NCBI RefSeq assembly: GCF_014189855.1
Contig: NZ_BJFN01000001.1
Coordinates: forward strand, 868,001 to 932,000
Direction of reading: 5' to 3'
DNA: 64,000 bases
Source: Buttiauxella sp. A111
Lineage (GTDB): Bacteria; Pseudomonadota; Gammaproteobacteria; Enterobacterales; Enterobacteriaceae
This document shows, piece after piece, positions 7,227 through 15,662 of the stretch; within the stretch, counting starts at the first letter, position 1; each line of letters opens with the position of its first letter. Below the pieces are notes generated by a model that was not told the origin of the DNA, ran no database searches, and worked only from the letters and a program-made list of their open reading frames with translations. A program made the translations under genes and the position numbers.

Positions 7227-9295
7227 ATGCGCCTCCGATACTGTGTATCCAGTTCTCTGATGAAGGTTGCAGCATCCCCCCAATACAGGCGCAATTTCGC
7301 CTGTTCCAAATATTTCTCAATGTAATAACGGGCTCTTACAACATCGATCAGACTGTTGGGATCGATTTGTACGGAGCAATGTTCATAGGGGACGCGTAAT
7401 TCTTTACCTTCTAGTGCCAGTAAACTGCGAAACAAAACGCGAAATTCCCAAGAATCCTGCTGAAATCCGACAAATAGCAAGCCACTATCATTCAGGCAAC
7501 TGCGTACTTCACGCGGTAGGCTGACGCTAGAGGTAGAGGCCTTGGCGAGATATTCGAAATAGTGATCTTCAGTCATTACCAGAGTTGATTTATCTCTTAA
7601 ATCGCCAAAAAGCTTGACGATAACTGGAAAATCCTTACTAGCTTTTTCTGCCAAAGGTACCAATGAAGACTTCATGTATTGTCGATCAAGCTTCGCGGAA
7701 AATATGTTCCAACGAAATAAACGCACTCGTGGTTTTCGTCCCTGCTCAATCAACGCATCCACTAACAAATCACTAGGGTCTGTGGTGATGTAGATAGGAA
7801 ATCCCAGTTTTGCCAGTAGTAAATGTGGGTCACGGTTATCGCGTTGGCGAACTTTTCTACCGATATCTGAAATCACGGTATTCAATTGTGGGATAATCTC
7901 TGCCTCGCTCAATTTCCTGGACGCATATGGGATATCGTCATAGTGCTGTTCACAAAGAAACTGGTAGGTTGCTTTATAAAACTCTTCCTGTGGAAAGACC
8001 TCTTGTTCCATGACAGACAGAAACTGCGCTACTTGCGGAAGGTCATCCATATCGTGATCATCCAGCGGGTAGTTATATAGCTCCCCCCAGCGTCGGGCTA
8101 ACCCTCGCCTCGATCCCAAGCTAGATTCATTAAGCATCGAACCGATGATAGGTGTGCATTTGTCATTAGTTATATTGCGAATAATCTTACCCCAGACGCT
8201 AACTTCGGTTTCCTCCGCGTTCGCCGAATAGAAGCCAGGCTGATACCAGATACGCGCATTATCCAAACGAGTAAAAATAACTGGCATCCACCAATCAGGC
8301 TCCTGTCTCACCTCCCGCCGGGCATACGCCACGGCGCGATCAACTTCGCCATGTTTTCTTAACTGAGAGAAAAAAGCGGCCAAAAATTTTTCTGCCGTAC
8401 TCAACATTATATTACCTTGCATCGCTAGCACGGCTGGAATGCCCTGCCGTGCCAGTACAGGTCCCACGGCTGCCAGCGTATTTCGTGATGCCATTCCATT
8501 CCCTGCACTCTGGCAGGAACAGAGTACAACCAGAGTTGGTGGATGCTCCAAACCGCTCAGCGCACTGGCAAAAACCTCGCCGCTTACCCGAGCAGCGTTA
8601 CCCTGCTCATCCTCCAGCCATAACACACCTTCCCCATTGCTGAGCACTCCATGACAAACGAGATAGAGAATATCAACTCCATCACTCATGGCCTCGACGA
8701 TGGCCTTCAGCGACACAGCCTTATCACCCAGCCCCCCTGTTTGCAGGGGGTGTAACGCATTACAAGCAAGATTTTGCATCGCCACAATGTCGATCGAAGA
8801 AAACTCGGATTTGAGTCCCCTCGGATTGGCAATGGCTACCAAAGCGCGGATAGCCTTCTGATTACGTAACCGCGAACGATTAGCCACAGTTGAATAGAGA
8901 TATCGGGAAAAAAGGCATTCGCGGTTATGCAGCAGCGGCACTTCCTCTCCGTTAACCGAGTGTTGGGGATCGTTAATCGTCTCCCACGCAATGCCGTGTA
9001 ATCTGTCGTCTGATGCGTCCAGACATAAACGAATACGCAGCGGTTGTCGTTTATCGTTGGATAATGTCCTTACCCGAACAAATTCATTCTTAATATTGTC
9101 AGACCTAAAAAATGCGTCGCGCAAAATTACACCGGCCTGTTGCGGATCGCGTAACTGCGGGTCTTCAGGATCGAGCATGAACGCGCTCATTGGCGTCTGA
9201 ATATAATTTTCGTTTAGCCGGTATCGGATCTGTGCCTGCAAGACACCGTGGCTATCCTGCTGAATAAGCAGCTCGAGTTCGGAATAATTGCCCAT
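7223..9295 (-). CDS. CHAT-domain protease fused to a SIR2-like domain, first gene of the island operon
   Basis: The protein has 690 residues. The start MGNYSELE is chosen because AGAGGAG lies just upstream. A CHAT (caspase HetF-associated) domain spans about 130-350, with His215 in LYLVCHG and Cys261 in LCSCQSAG. Residues about 370-690 resemble a SIR2 domain: CTPIIGSML near 380, LGFPIYITTDPSDLL at 497-511, VIVKLFGDL at 558-566 and LLFVGFQQDSWEFRVLFR at 606-623. Active SIR2 NADases usually have TTNYD and HGD; here the Asn and the catalytic His (F563) are replaced. The SIR2 part may therefore bind a nucleotide without hydrolysing NAD. The gene leads a four-gene overlapping operon and is the likely protease partner of the STAND protein. 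Confidence 0.85.
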   Translation of the reverse strand: MGNYSELELLIQQDSHGVLQAQIRYRLNENYIQTPMSAFMLDPEDPQLRDPQQAGVILRDAFFRSDNIKNEFVRVRTLSNDKRQPLRIRLCLDASDDRLHGIAWETINDPQHSVNGEEVPLLHNRECLFSRYLYSTVANRSRLRNQKAIRALVAIANPRGLKSEFSSIDIVAMQNLACNALHPLQTGGLGDKAVSLKAIVEAMSDGVDILYLVCHGVLSNGEGVLWLEDEQGNAARVSGEVFASALSGLEHPPTLVVLCSCQSAGNGMASRNTLAAVGPVLARQGIPAVLAMQGNIMLSTAEKFLAAFFSQLRKHGEVDRAVAYARREVRQEPDWWMPVIFTRLDNARIWYQPGFYSANAEETEVSVWGKIIRNITNDKCTPIIGSMLNESSLGSRRGLARRWGELYNYPLDDHDMDDLPQVAQFLSVMEQEVFPQEEFYKATYQFLCEQHYDDIPYASRKLSEAEIIPQLNTVISDIGRKVRQRDNRDPHLLLAKLGFPIYITTDPSDLLVDALIEQGRKPRVRLFRWNIFSAKLDRQYMKSSLVPLAEKASKDFPVIVKLFGDLRDKSTLVMTEDHYFEYLAKASTSSVSLPREVRSCLNDSGLLFVGFQQDSWEFRVLFRSLLALEGKELRVPYEHCSVQIDPNSLIDVVRARYYIEKYLEQAKLRLYWGDAATFIRELDTQYRRRI

Positions 9296-9340
9296 CTGGT
9301 CTCCTCTGCAACTCATAACAGATTCGTGATGGTGACTACT

Positions 9341-9356
9341 ACCTATGTAAATAGGT
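9341..9356. repeat. Short palindrome in the CHAT operon leader
   Basis: ACCTAT-GTAA-ATAGGT is a perfect 6-bp inverted repeat about 46 bp upstream of the CHAT start codon. It could be an operator or an mRNA hairpin. No regulator gene is encoded in the island, so any function is speculative. Confidence 0.35.
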
Positions 9357-9496
9357 AAACGCCGTCGTCAGAGTAATCAACTATGTATACAACTTAACAG
9401 AAATACCATGTGAGCTGCGGAAATAAAATTAATTATTGGCTAATATAAAGACGCAGAAATTTATCTGTGACAGATTAAAATAAATGAGATATTTTA

Positions 9497-9525
9497 TTTT
9501 TAGCTGCTGAAATTAAAGATGTCAA
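9497..9525 (-). promoter_or_regulatory. Predicted sigma70 promoter of the four-gene island operon
   Basis: On the minus strand a perfect -35 box TTGACA (9520-9525) is followed after 17 bp by TAAAAA (9497-9502), a 4/6 match to the -10 consensus. The AT-rich surroundings fit. Transcription would start about 195 nt before the CHAT ATG, leaving a long leader. Predicted by eye only. Confidence 0.5.
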
Positions 9526-9674
9526 TTTTACAAATTAATTATTCCCACTTTTCATCAAAAGAAAATAGCAATAATACGAAATCATTATTCGGTCAAATGG
9601 TCAAGTATTCAAAACTTTGATAGCCATGTAAAATGCCGTTTATTACAGAGTGAAGTATTGGTAAAGTTAAACAA

Positions 9675-10638
9675 GGCGTTGTTGAATAAATGAACTTTTA
9701 GGCAATCCGAGGATCTGATCGCGACAATTTCTTCCACATCAAACTCCCATGGCAATGCAAAAGTTTGAAATCACCAACTTACCCACCTACAACAGAGCAC
9801 TTAGACAACGTGGTTCACTAACTGTATGGCTTGATGAGTCTGCCATTACTGCGTGGACTGACAATGCCAGCCTGAACGCCGTAGATGACCACACCACAAC
9901 ACGGATATGGCTATCACGACAGTTCTGATGATGAAGCGAGTATTTAACCTCTCTCTTAGAGGTTTACAGAGTTTTGTTGACTCCATTTTACACCTCACTA
10001 ACCTTCCTCTACGATGCCCAGATTACTCTGTCATGAGCAACGAGCTAAGACGGTAAAAATCAGTATTAAAACGCAAACGAGTGGTGAGATTGCCCCATCT
10101 GTTCATTGATGCTACTGGACTAAAAGTCTTTGTTGAAGGGGAATGGAAAGTTCGGCAGCATGACGCTGGAAAACGCAGAGTTTGGCGTAAGCTCCTCTTG
10201 GCTGCGGAGAGCGTGACACATGAGATTATCTGTGCGTATTTGTCGTTCATTGGCACGACAGATGCTCATGCTTTGCCTGGGCTACTCAATCAGACTCACA
10301 GTAAAATCAGGTAAGTATTGACTGATGGCGTGTATGACGTAAGGTACTGCCATGACGCTTTGCTCAGAAAGAAACTCAGACCCAATCCCCAAACGAAAAG
10401 GTACTCAATACTGGCCTGATAAATACAAAAAACGTAATTATGCTGTAGCTAACCAACATCTGAGTAGCGGTAACGATGCCCTGAAAAATAGAGTGGGCTA
10501 TCACCGTCCTTCACTGGCTGAACAGCGATGTTCCGTATTAAGACAATTTTTGGTGATCACCTAAGCTTGCACAGTTATGATGCGCAAGTCGGTGAAACGA
10601 TGGCTATGGTCAAAACCATTAACCGAATGCCGCTTCTG
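9675..10638 (+). mobile_element. IS903-like (IS5 family) element, truncated
   Basis: The left end GGCGTTGTTGAATAAATG is one base from the classic IS903-group terminal repeat. The transposase reading frame follows at 9749. The right end is missing: the sequence runs straight into the terminal repeat of an IS3-family element at 10639, so the IS3 insertion probably truncated it. Confidence 0.75.
9749..10637 (+). pseudogene. Broken IS903-family transposase
   Basis: Fragments in shifting frames align in order with the IS903 transposase: MAMQKFEITNLPTYNRAL at the ATG, then after a frameshift MAITTVLMMKRVFNLSL and LRCPDYS, then after a stop HLFIDATGLKVFVEGEWKV, and near the end MAMVKTINRMPLL. At least two frameshifts and a nonsense codon separate the pieces, so no active transposase can be made. 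Confidence 0.8.
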
Positions 10639-11600
10639 TGAACCGCCCCGGTTTTCCTGGAAGTATTTTGCTTGAGTACTCAGGCTGCCACATCCCAGTT
10701 GTTCAGTGAAGCGTAATACGCTTTTTCTGCCTCCACTGGCGGAGAATATCCAGTGCGCTCCATTAACCAGTGATGGTTGTACCAGTCCACCCATTTCAGC
10801 GTAGCCAGCTCCACATTCTGCCGGGTTTTCCAGCTTTGCCTGAGGATCACATCCACTTTGTACAGCCGTTGATACTTTCTGCCATCGCATTATCATACAA
10901 GTCGCCCTTGCTGCCTGTTGAGGCCAGCAACTGTGCGTCAGTCAGCCGCTGCTTATACTCCAGCGACACATATTGTGAACCTTTGTCACTGTGATGGATG
11001 GTCCCGCTCGGGCGTCTGGCTCACAACGCCTGCTCCAGTGCATTCGGGACAAACGACGTTTCCATCGTGGATAAGACTCGCCAGTCCACGATGACACCGG
11101 CGAACACATCAATAATGAACGCCACATACGCGAACACCTGTCAGGTGCTGACGTAGGTAAAATCGGCCACCCAAAGGAGATCGGGGCGTTTAACCACGAA
11201 CTGACAGCTTACCCGATCCTGCGGTGTTTCGGTTCTACTGCCGCGGGTGGCTCTGACTCCTTTACCACGTGTAACTACATGTATTTTCATAGCTTTCATA
11301 ATGCGCTCAATGGTACACCAGTCAACAGTAACGTCTTCACGCTTTAGCTGCCGCCAGACCTTACGCACACCATAAACGCTGTAGTTTTCTTCGTATACGC
11401 GCTGTATCTCAGGTATCAGTGTGGCATCACGCTTATTCCGACAACGTTATCGTCCAGGAGGCTTCCACCGTTGCTGATGCCACTAGTACGTTGACGGGGC
11501 AATATCCGGCTGACTGGCCCGACCCCGTACTCACCACTCAGACTTTCCAGAAGCGGCATTATTTATTCCAGTGGCGGTCGATCTCCGCCTGGGCAAAATA
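10639..11600 (-). mobile_element. IS3-family element remnant (ISEhe3-like orfB)
   Basis: The left edge TGAACCGCCCCGGTTTTCCTGG resembles IS3-group terminal repeats. On the minus strand, orfB fragments can be followed: MPLLESLSGEYGVGPVS near 11550, YEENYSVYGVRKVWRQLKRE, then VKRPDLLWVADFTYVST near 11150, and pieces of the integrase core such as TIHHSDKGSQYVS across frames near 10970-11010. Several frameshifts and stops are present. The orfA part and the right terminal repeat are not recognisable. It is an inactive relic. Confidence 0.7.
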
Positions 11601-11684
11601 CACTTAAGCCTAACGCAGAAAATAATCTATTTGGGTACACAAAATGGTACATAATCGCTACAAAACACATGAATACTGGAACAA

Positions 11685-11749
11685 GCATTATCCAGATCAG
11701 GTGGTACGGGTATTTCTCAGCCTTCGCAAAGAAGGACACCCCGAGTCAT
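11685..11749. repeat. Right 65-bp direct repeat: truncated TPP aptamer copy
   Basis: This is the near-identical partner of bases 49-113. On the minus strand it keeps the 5' strand of P1 (TGACTC), GGCTGAGA, ATACCCG and CTGATCTGGATAATGC, but lacks the final CAGCGTAGGGAAGTCA. P1 therefore cannot close and it should not work as a riboswitch. It is best read as the chromosomal or island half-site left by insertion of the island into a THI box. Confidence 0.85.
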
Positions 11750-12177
11750 AGTTACATAAGGTTCAATAATATTAGTAGAATAGAGGAAGCCGTTTGCTAA
11801 AGCAACGTCGGTCCGATGACCCTTCTTCACGGTCTGGTACATTATCAATGAACGAAGATGATATTAATCCCAGCACCACCCGTTAGCCATTATATTATCA
11901 AAGCGATATTCCTCATCGGGTCGTGATAATGACATCATACTTTGGCGATTCCATTCGGTTCTGCGATAATTCCGTTGATAATAGCTCTCACTAACTGACG
12001 AGTGACGGCAAGAAAAAACTAACTTAATTAGACTCTCCTCACATTTTCACTCCAGATAGATAAAAACTTAAAACATTGGCCTAATCATGACTTTTGCCAG
12101 CACTAAAAGTGCTGAACTGCACACAGGCAGTTTTCTATATCTATTAGATAAATCAATACTGGAGAGATAACATTATT
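11750..12177. other. Non-coding stretch between island edge and ridA-like pseudogene
   Basis: No gene is seen. A 15-bp palindrome AGCACT-AAA-AGTGCT lies at 12109-12123, about 55 bp before the ridA-like start. GGAGAG sits at 12161-12166 as its ribosome-binding site. The part next to the direct repeat may be the original promoter region of the riboswitch-controlled gene. Confidence 0.5.
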
Positions 12178-12647
12178 ATGAGAAGTTATAACGAAGTATT
12201 AGCAAGAAATACAAAAAACGCCCACCAAGCCACGGGCAAATATTCACAAACCGTAGCCTTTCTCACTATAATAATTTATCAGCACAATTACCTATCTATC
12301 CAAAAACAGGAGAATTGATCGTTGGCGGTGTAAAGGAACAGGCTCAACAGTGTTTAGACAATATCAAGGCGATTGTAGAACATATCGACCACGTTCTGGG
12401 CGATGTTGTTAAGGTTAATATCTATCTTAAGAACCTCTCAGATATTAAAGCGGTAGAAGAGGTTTATTCAAAATACTTCCCTGGCGGTATTCCTGCGCAA
12501 AGAACCATTGGAATATCCGCTTTACTTAAAGATGCACTCATTCAAATCGACGTTATTGTTTCTAACTCCGAGGGAACGCCTCCATTAAATCCTGTTCATC
12601 TCTCAACAGAAAGTAATTTGCGTTGCTTAAAGGCAGCAAATCCATAA
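12178..12647 (+). pseudogene. RidA/YjgF-family enamine deaminase homologue, frameshifted
   Basis: The ATG at 12178 opens MRSYNEVLARNTKNAHQATG and KYSQTVAF, then the frame breaks near 12258-12264. In the +1 frame the family sequence resumes as NNLSAQLPIYPKTGELIVGG and continues to GIPAQRTIGISALLKDA and IQIDVIV. Loss of one T in a run (GCCTTTTCTCAC expected, GCCTTTCTCAC present) explains the break. RidA proteins hydrolyse reactive enamine/imine intermediates from amino-acid dehydratases. The C-terminal tail and stop codon come from an ERIC element. A GGAGAG ribosome-binding site is still in place. Either a recent inactivation or a sequencing error in a single run of T. Confidence 0.8.
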
Positions 12648-12728
12648 ATCCCCGGAAGTTTACCCAAGTAAGTGACTGGGGTGTGCAGGTGCGACTAACG
12701 CATAAACTACATGGAGAATAACGGGTAT
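12606..12728 (+). repeat. ERIC element 1
   Basis: The stretch shows the enterobacterial repetitive intergenic consensus: GTTGCTTAAAGGC near the left end, AAGTAAGTGACTGGGGTG in the middle and a closing ACGGGTATA. It is about 123 bp and imperfectly palindromic. Its left end overlaps the last codons of the ridA-like pseudogene and supplies the stop. Confidence 0.85.
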
Positions 12729-12992
12729 ATAGCTGAATACTCAATTTCTGTGAGGTTTTCAGACCAGATTCTCTTACTTTGTTGAACCCGATAAACTGGG
12801 ATATCAACCATTCCTCATCTCAACACTCGGTTCTCTCCGCGCCCGGTAGCAAGATCCATCGCGCTCCCGGACTACCTGCTTGCACATAAACAACAGAAAC
12901 AGACTAACCCTGGTTGGAATCCGGAGAATTACAGGTATCCTAGCCGATTGTCCTTTATTTCATTTTTTTCGAAATCCCGGAATTATTTTTCT
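12729..12992. other. Intergenic region before the MscS-family gene
   Basis: No gene is seen. TTGTTG, 17 bp, TATCAA at about 12780-12808 is a weak promoter candidate for the downstream channel gene. Nothing else stands out. Confidence 0.35.
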
Positions 12993-15425
12993 ATGCGTAC
13001 GATGCGTAAACCATTAAGAGTGCCGCTGTTGTTGCTGGCATTGTTGTCTTGTTTGTTGATGACCCCCCTCCTTTCTCAGGCGGAGGAGGCTACTGGGCAA
13101 TCTGCCACTGAAGAACCGGTTAAGGTTAACGCCAGCACAGCACTGCCTGCACTGCAAAAGCGCCTGGATTCGCTTAAGCAGCGAGTCTCAGCGGCAAAAG
13201 CTGACAAACAGTTCACCCTCCTTAATGACGACGCGCAAAAACTGGTCGCTGAAGCGGATAAACTTTCCGTATCTTTAGCCCCACAGTTAGCGCAGGTTCA
13301 GGCGCAACTGGATGTCCTGGGCCCTGCTCCGGCACCGGGTACATTGACGGAAACACCGCAGGTCATCAGTCAGCGCAAACAATTGAACAGCAGCAAAGCG
13401 TTGCTCACAATGCAGATAGAGCAAGCGAAAGCCATTGTCGTGGGTGCGCAAAACCTTTCATCACAAATTGCCGGGCTGCGTCGTGACGCGTTAAAGACGC
13501 AAATCGCACTGAACACCGGCAGTATTCTGGGCGAGAGCTTCTGGTCGCCGGTATTTGACCCAAGCGATAAAGATGCGGCGCGATTCGACGAATTTGGAAC
13601 ACAGGTCAGCGATGCCTGGCATCAGGCCTGGAGCGAAGACTGGCGCGTGGGAAGCACGATTTATCTGCTGCTGGCGTTAGGTATTGGATTATTTGGCCGC
13701 CGCGCAATGGACAGGCCATTGAATTGGGTGTTGCCTCGCTGGCTGCCGCAAGGGCGTTTTCGTCGCAGTTTCCTCGCCTGCTTTACCACGTTAAGCACCA
13801 CGTTGACGCTGGGTATCTGCATGCAGTTGTTGTGTTATACCTTTACCCGCCTGCCCGACACCTCGCAATGGGTGATGGAGTTTGCCGACCAACTGGTCGA
13901 GCTCACCTATTTCTCAGCGGTGATTGCCGGTTTGGGTATCGCGTTACTGTCAAATAGCCATCCGTCCTGGCGTCTGCCAGGCATTGCAGACCCGCTTGCG
14001 AAAACGCTGTCCTCATTCCCGATTTTGCTGGCAACCTTCATCTTTATCTTTGGCATCATCGAACAGCTTAATGCGTTGGTCGGTGCGAGTATTGCCGCCA
14101 CGCTTTTTGGCAACGGTCTGGCAGCTTTACTGGTGGCGCTCAATTGCCTGATTGCCCCGATTCGGGTCAACAGGATTCGCCGGAAAATGAGTGCCGAGGG
14201 CGAGCAAACCGAGGCTCGATCCACGGTTGCCGGTCTGATCCATCTGGTCATCAGCCTGACCGCATTCGTTATCTTGCTGGCATTGCTGATTGGCTACATT
14301 CCGCTGGCGCGCTTCGTCACGTTCGAATTGCTGTGGATTGGCCTGGTTGTTTGCAGCCTGTATCTGCTGATTCATTTCGTGGTGGATCTCTGTGAAACGG
14401 TCTTTTCACCTGCCACCCATACCGGGAAAATCCTCAAAAGCACGCTGAGCCTGAATGATCGCCATCTTTCCCTTGCAGCGACGTTGTTCTCCGCGTTGGG
14501 GAAAACCAGTCTGTTGTTAATGGCCGCCGTTGCGCTACTTAATGGCACCTTCGGCACCACAACGCCGATGGAATTGCTCATCAAAATTGCGGAGATGTGG
14601 GGCGGAAAAGGCCTCGAAGGGATGAATATTATCCCTGCTCACGCAGTCAATTCGGTGTTGTGCCTGGTTATCGGCTGGTATGTATTACGTTCCACACGCC
14701 GCTGGTTGGATAACGATTTCCTGCCAAAAACCAATATGGATCGCGGCCTGCGTGCCTCGCTGGTGACGCTGTTTACCAACGTCGGCTACGTGCTGATTAT
14801 CATGCTGACGCTGTCGATGCTCGGCATTGAATGGAACAAACTGGCCTGGATAGTCAGCGCCTTGTCGGTTGGTATCGGTTTTGGTTTACAGGAGATTGTG
14901 AAGAACTTTATCTCCGGGCTGATTCTGTTAACCGAGCGCCCTGTGAAAGTTGGTGATTTGGTGAGTATCAGCGGCGTTGAAGGCGATATCCGCCGCATCA
15001 ACGTGCGCGCAACTGAGATCCAGTTAGGTGATAAATCCACGGTGATTGTGCCCAATTCACAGCTCATTTCGCAGAACGTGCGTAACGCCACGATGGGTAA
15101 TGCGCAAGGCGTGGCGACCATCGCCCTGACTTTCCCACTCGATATCGATCCTGAGCAAGTGCGCAATTTGCTGCTTGAAGCCTATAAGTTGCATGAATCA
15201 ATTCTGGAGAACCCACCGCCGTCAGTCAGCTTTAAAGAGCTGGGGCCAAGCGGGATTGTGCTGAGTGTCACCGGCTATGTGAATAGCCCGCGTATGGTCA
15301 GCTCGACGCGTAGCGATCTGCTTTATGAGATCCTTAAAATGCTGCGCGCTGCGGAGATCAGCCTGAGCCAGACACAAACGATGGTCCTGGAACAACCCGT
15401 AAGTAAACTCACTACTCAAGAGTAA
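12993..15425 (+). CDS. MscS-family mechanosensitive channel with N-terminal DUF3772-type domain
   Basis: The protein has 810 residues from the ATG MRTMRKPL; MRKPL at 13002 is an alternative. A signal peptide ends near LLSQAEEA. A periplasmic, coiled-coil-rich region of about 180 residues (KRLDSLKQRVSAAKADK..) is followed by many hydrophobic helices and a C-terminal MscS core. In the core, VSALSVGIGFGLQEIVKNFISG is the pore-lining TM3 signature and VGDLVSISGVEGDIRRINVRATEI the beta domain. MscS channels open on membrane tension and release solutes during hypo-osmotic shock. The architecture is that of the large DUF3772/MscS group, not of MscK or MscM (~1100 aa). It is monocistronic and is followed by a hairpin. 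Confidence 0.85.
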   Translation: MRTMRKPLRVPLLLLALLSCLLMTPLLSQAEEATGQSATEEPVKVNASTALPALQKRLDSLKQRVSAAKADKQFTLLNDDAQKLVAEADKLSVSLAPQLAQVQAQLDVLGPAPAPGTLTETPQVISQRKQLNSSKALLTMQIEQAKAIVVGAQNLSSQIAGLRRDALKTQIALNTGSILGESFWSPVFDPSDKDAARFDEFGTQVSDAWHQAWSEDWRVGSTIYLLLALGIGLFGRRAMDRPLNWVLPRWLPQGRFRRSFLACFTTLSTTLTLGICMQLLCYTFTRLPDTSQWVMEFADQLVELTYFSAVIAGLGIALLSNSHPSWRLPGIADPLAKTLSSFPILLATFIFIFGIIEQLNALVGASIAATLFGNGLAALLVALNCLIAPIRVNRIRRKMSAEGEQTEARSTVAGLIHLVISLTAFVILLALLIGYIPLARFVTFELLWIGLVVCSLYLLIHFVVDLCETVFSPATHTGKILKSTLSLNDRHLSLAATLFSALGKTSLLLMAAVALLNGTFGTTTPMELLIKIAEMWGGKGLEGMNIIPAHAVNSVLCLVIGWYVLRSTRRWLDNDFLPKTNMDRGLRASLVTLFTNVGYVLIIMLTLSMLGIEWNKLAWIVSALSVGIGFGLQEIVKNFISGLILLTERPVKVGDLVSISGVEGDIRRINVRATEIQLGDKSTVIVPNSQLISQNVRNATMGNAQGVATIALTFPLDIDPEQVRNLLLEAYKLHESILENPPPSVSFKELGPSGIVLSVTGYVNSPRMVSSTRSDLLYEILKMLRAAEISLSQTQTMVLEQPVSKLTTQE

Positions 15426-15432
15426 GAGACTC

Positions 15433-15464
15433 GCCGCAATCCTCGAAACGGGTTGCGGCTTCTC
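15433..15464 (+). terminator. Probable terminator after the MscS-family gene
   Basis: GCCGCAATCC, a 7-nt loop and GGGTTGCGGC form a 10-bp stem immediately after the stop codon. The following T tract (TTCTC) is poor, so termination may be partial. Confidence 0.55.
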
Positions 15465-15662
15465 AACCTGAACGGTTGAAAGCAGCACAATCCATTTGTA
15501 CCCATCCCACTATTTAAGACTTTTTACCCATTCAACTCATTCACGGATTTGATATAAGTCAATATCAGTCCAGGCACACGGCAGCATTATCTCGCCCCTG
15601 TAATAGCCCACTTCTCATCGTCACTACGGTGAGGTTTGGGAAAGATAACGATAAGAGAGTTA

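Larger units (their letters stand above)
9296..9674. other. AT-rich upstream region of the CHAT/STAND operon
   Basis: No credible coding sequence occurs here. The stretch is AT-rich and holds the predicted operon promoter, a short palindrome and a long 5' leader. It ends at the left terminal repeat of the IS903-like remnant. Confidence 0.6.

Noticed and set aside
624-9295. Assigning the operon to Avs, Thoeris or another named anti-phage system
   Set aside because: Single domains are shared (STAND, SIR2), but the gene set and the substituted SIR2 residues do not fit the architectures I know; a name would be invented.
10023-11607. Several small open frames in the IS region (for example 10081-10314, 10561-10896, 11141-11368)
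   Set aside because: They are fragments or antisense shadows of broken IS903 and IS3 transposases, not independent genes.
11685-11749. Second functional TPP riboswitch
   Set aside because: The 3' strand of P1 and the AGCGTAGGGAAGTCA block are absent and no thiamine gene lies downstream on the minus strand.
12562-12807. 81-residue minus-strand frame over the ERIC element
   Set aside because: It runs through the palindromic ERIC sequence; no ribosome-binding site or family similarity.
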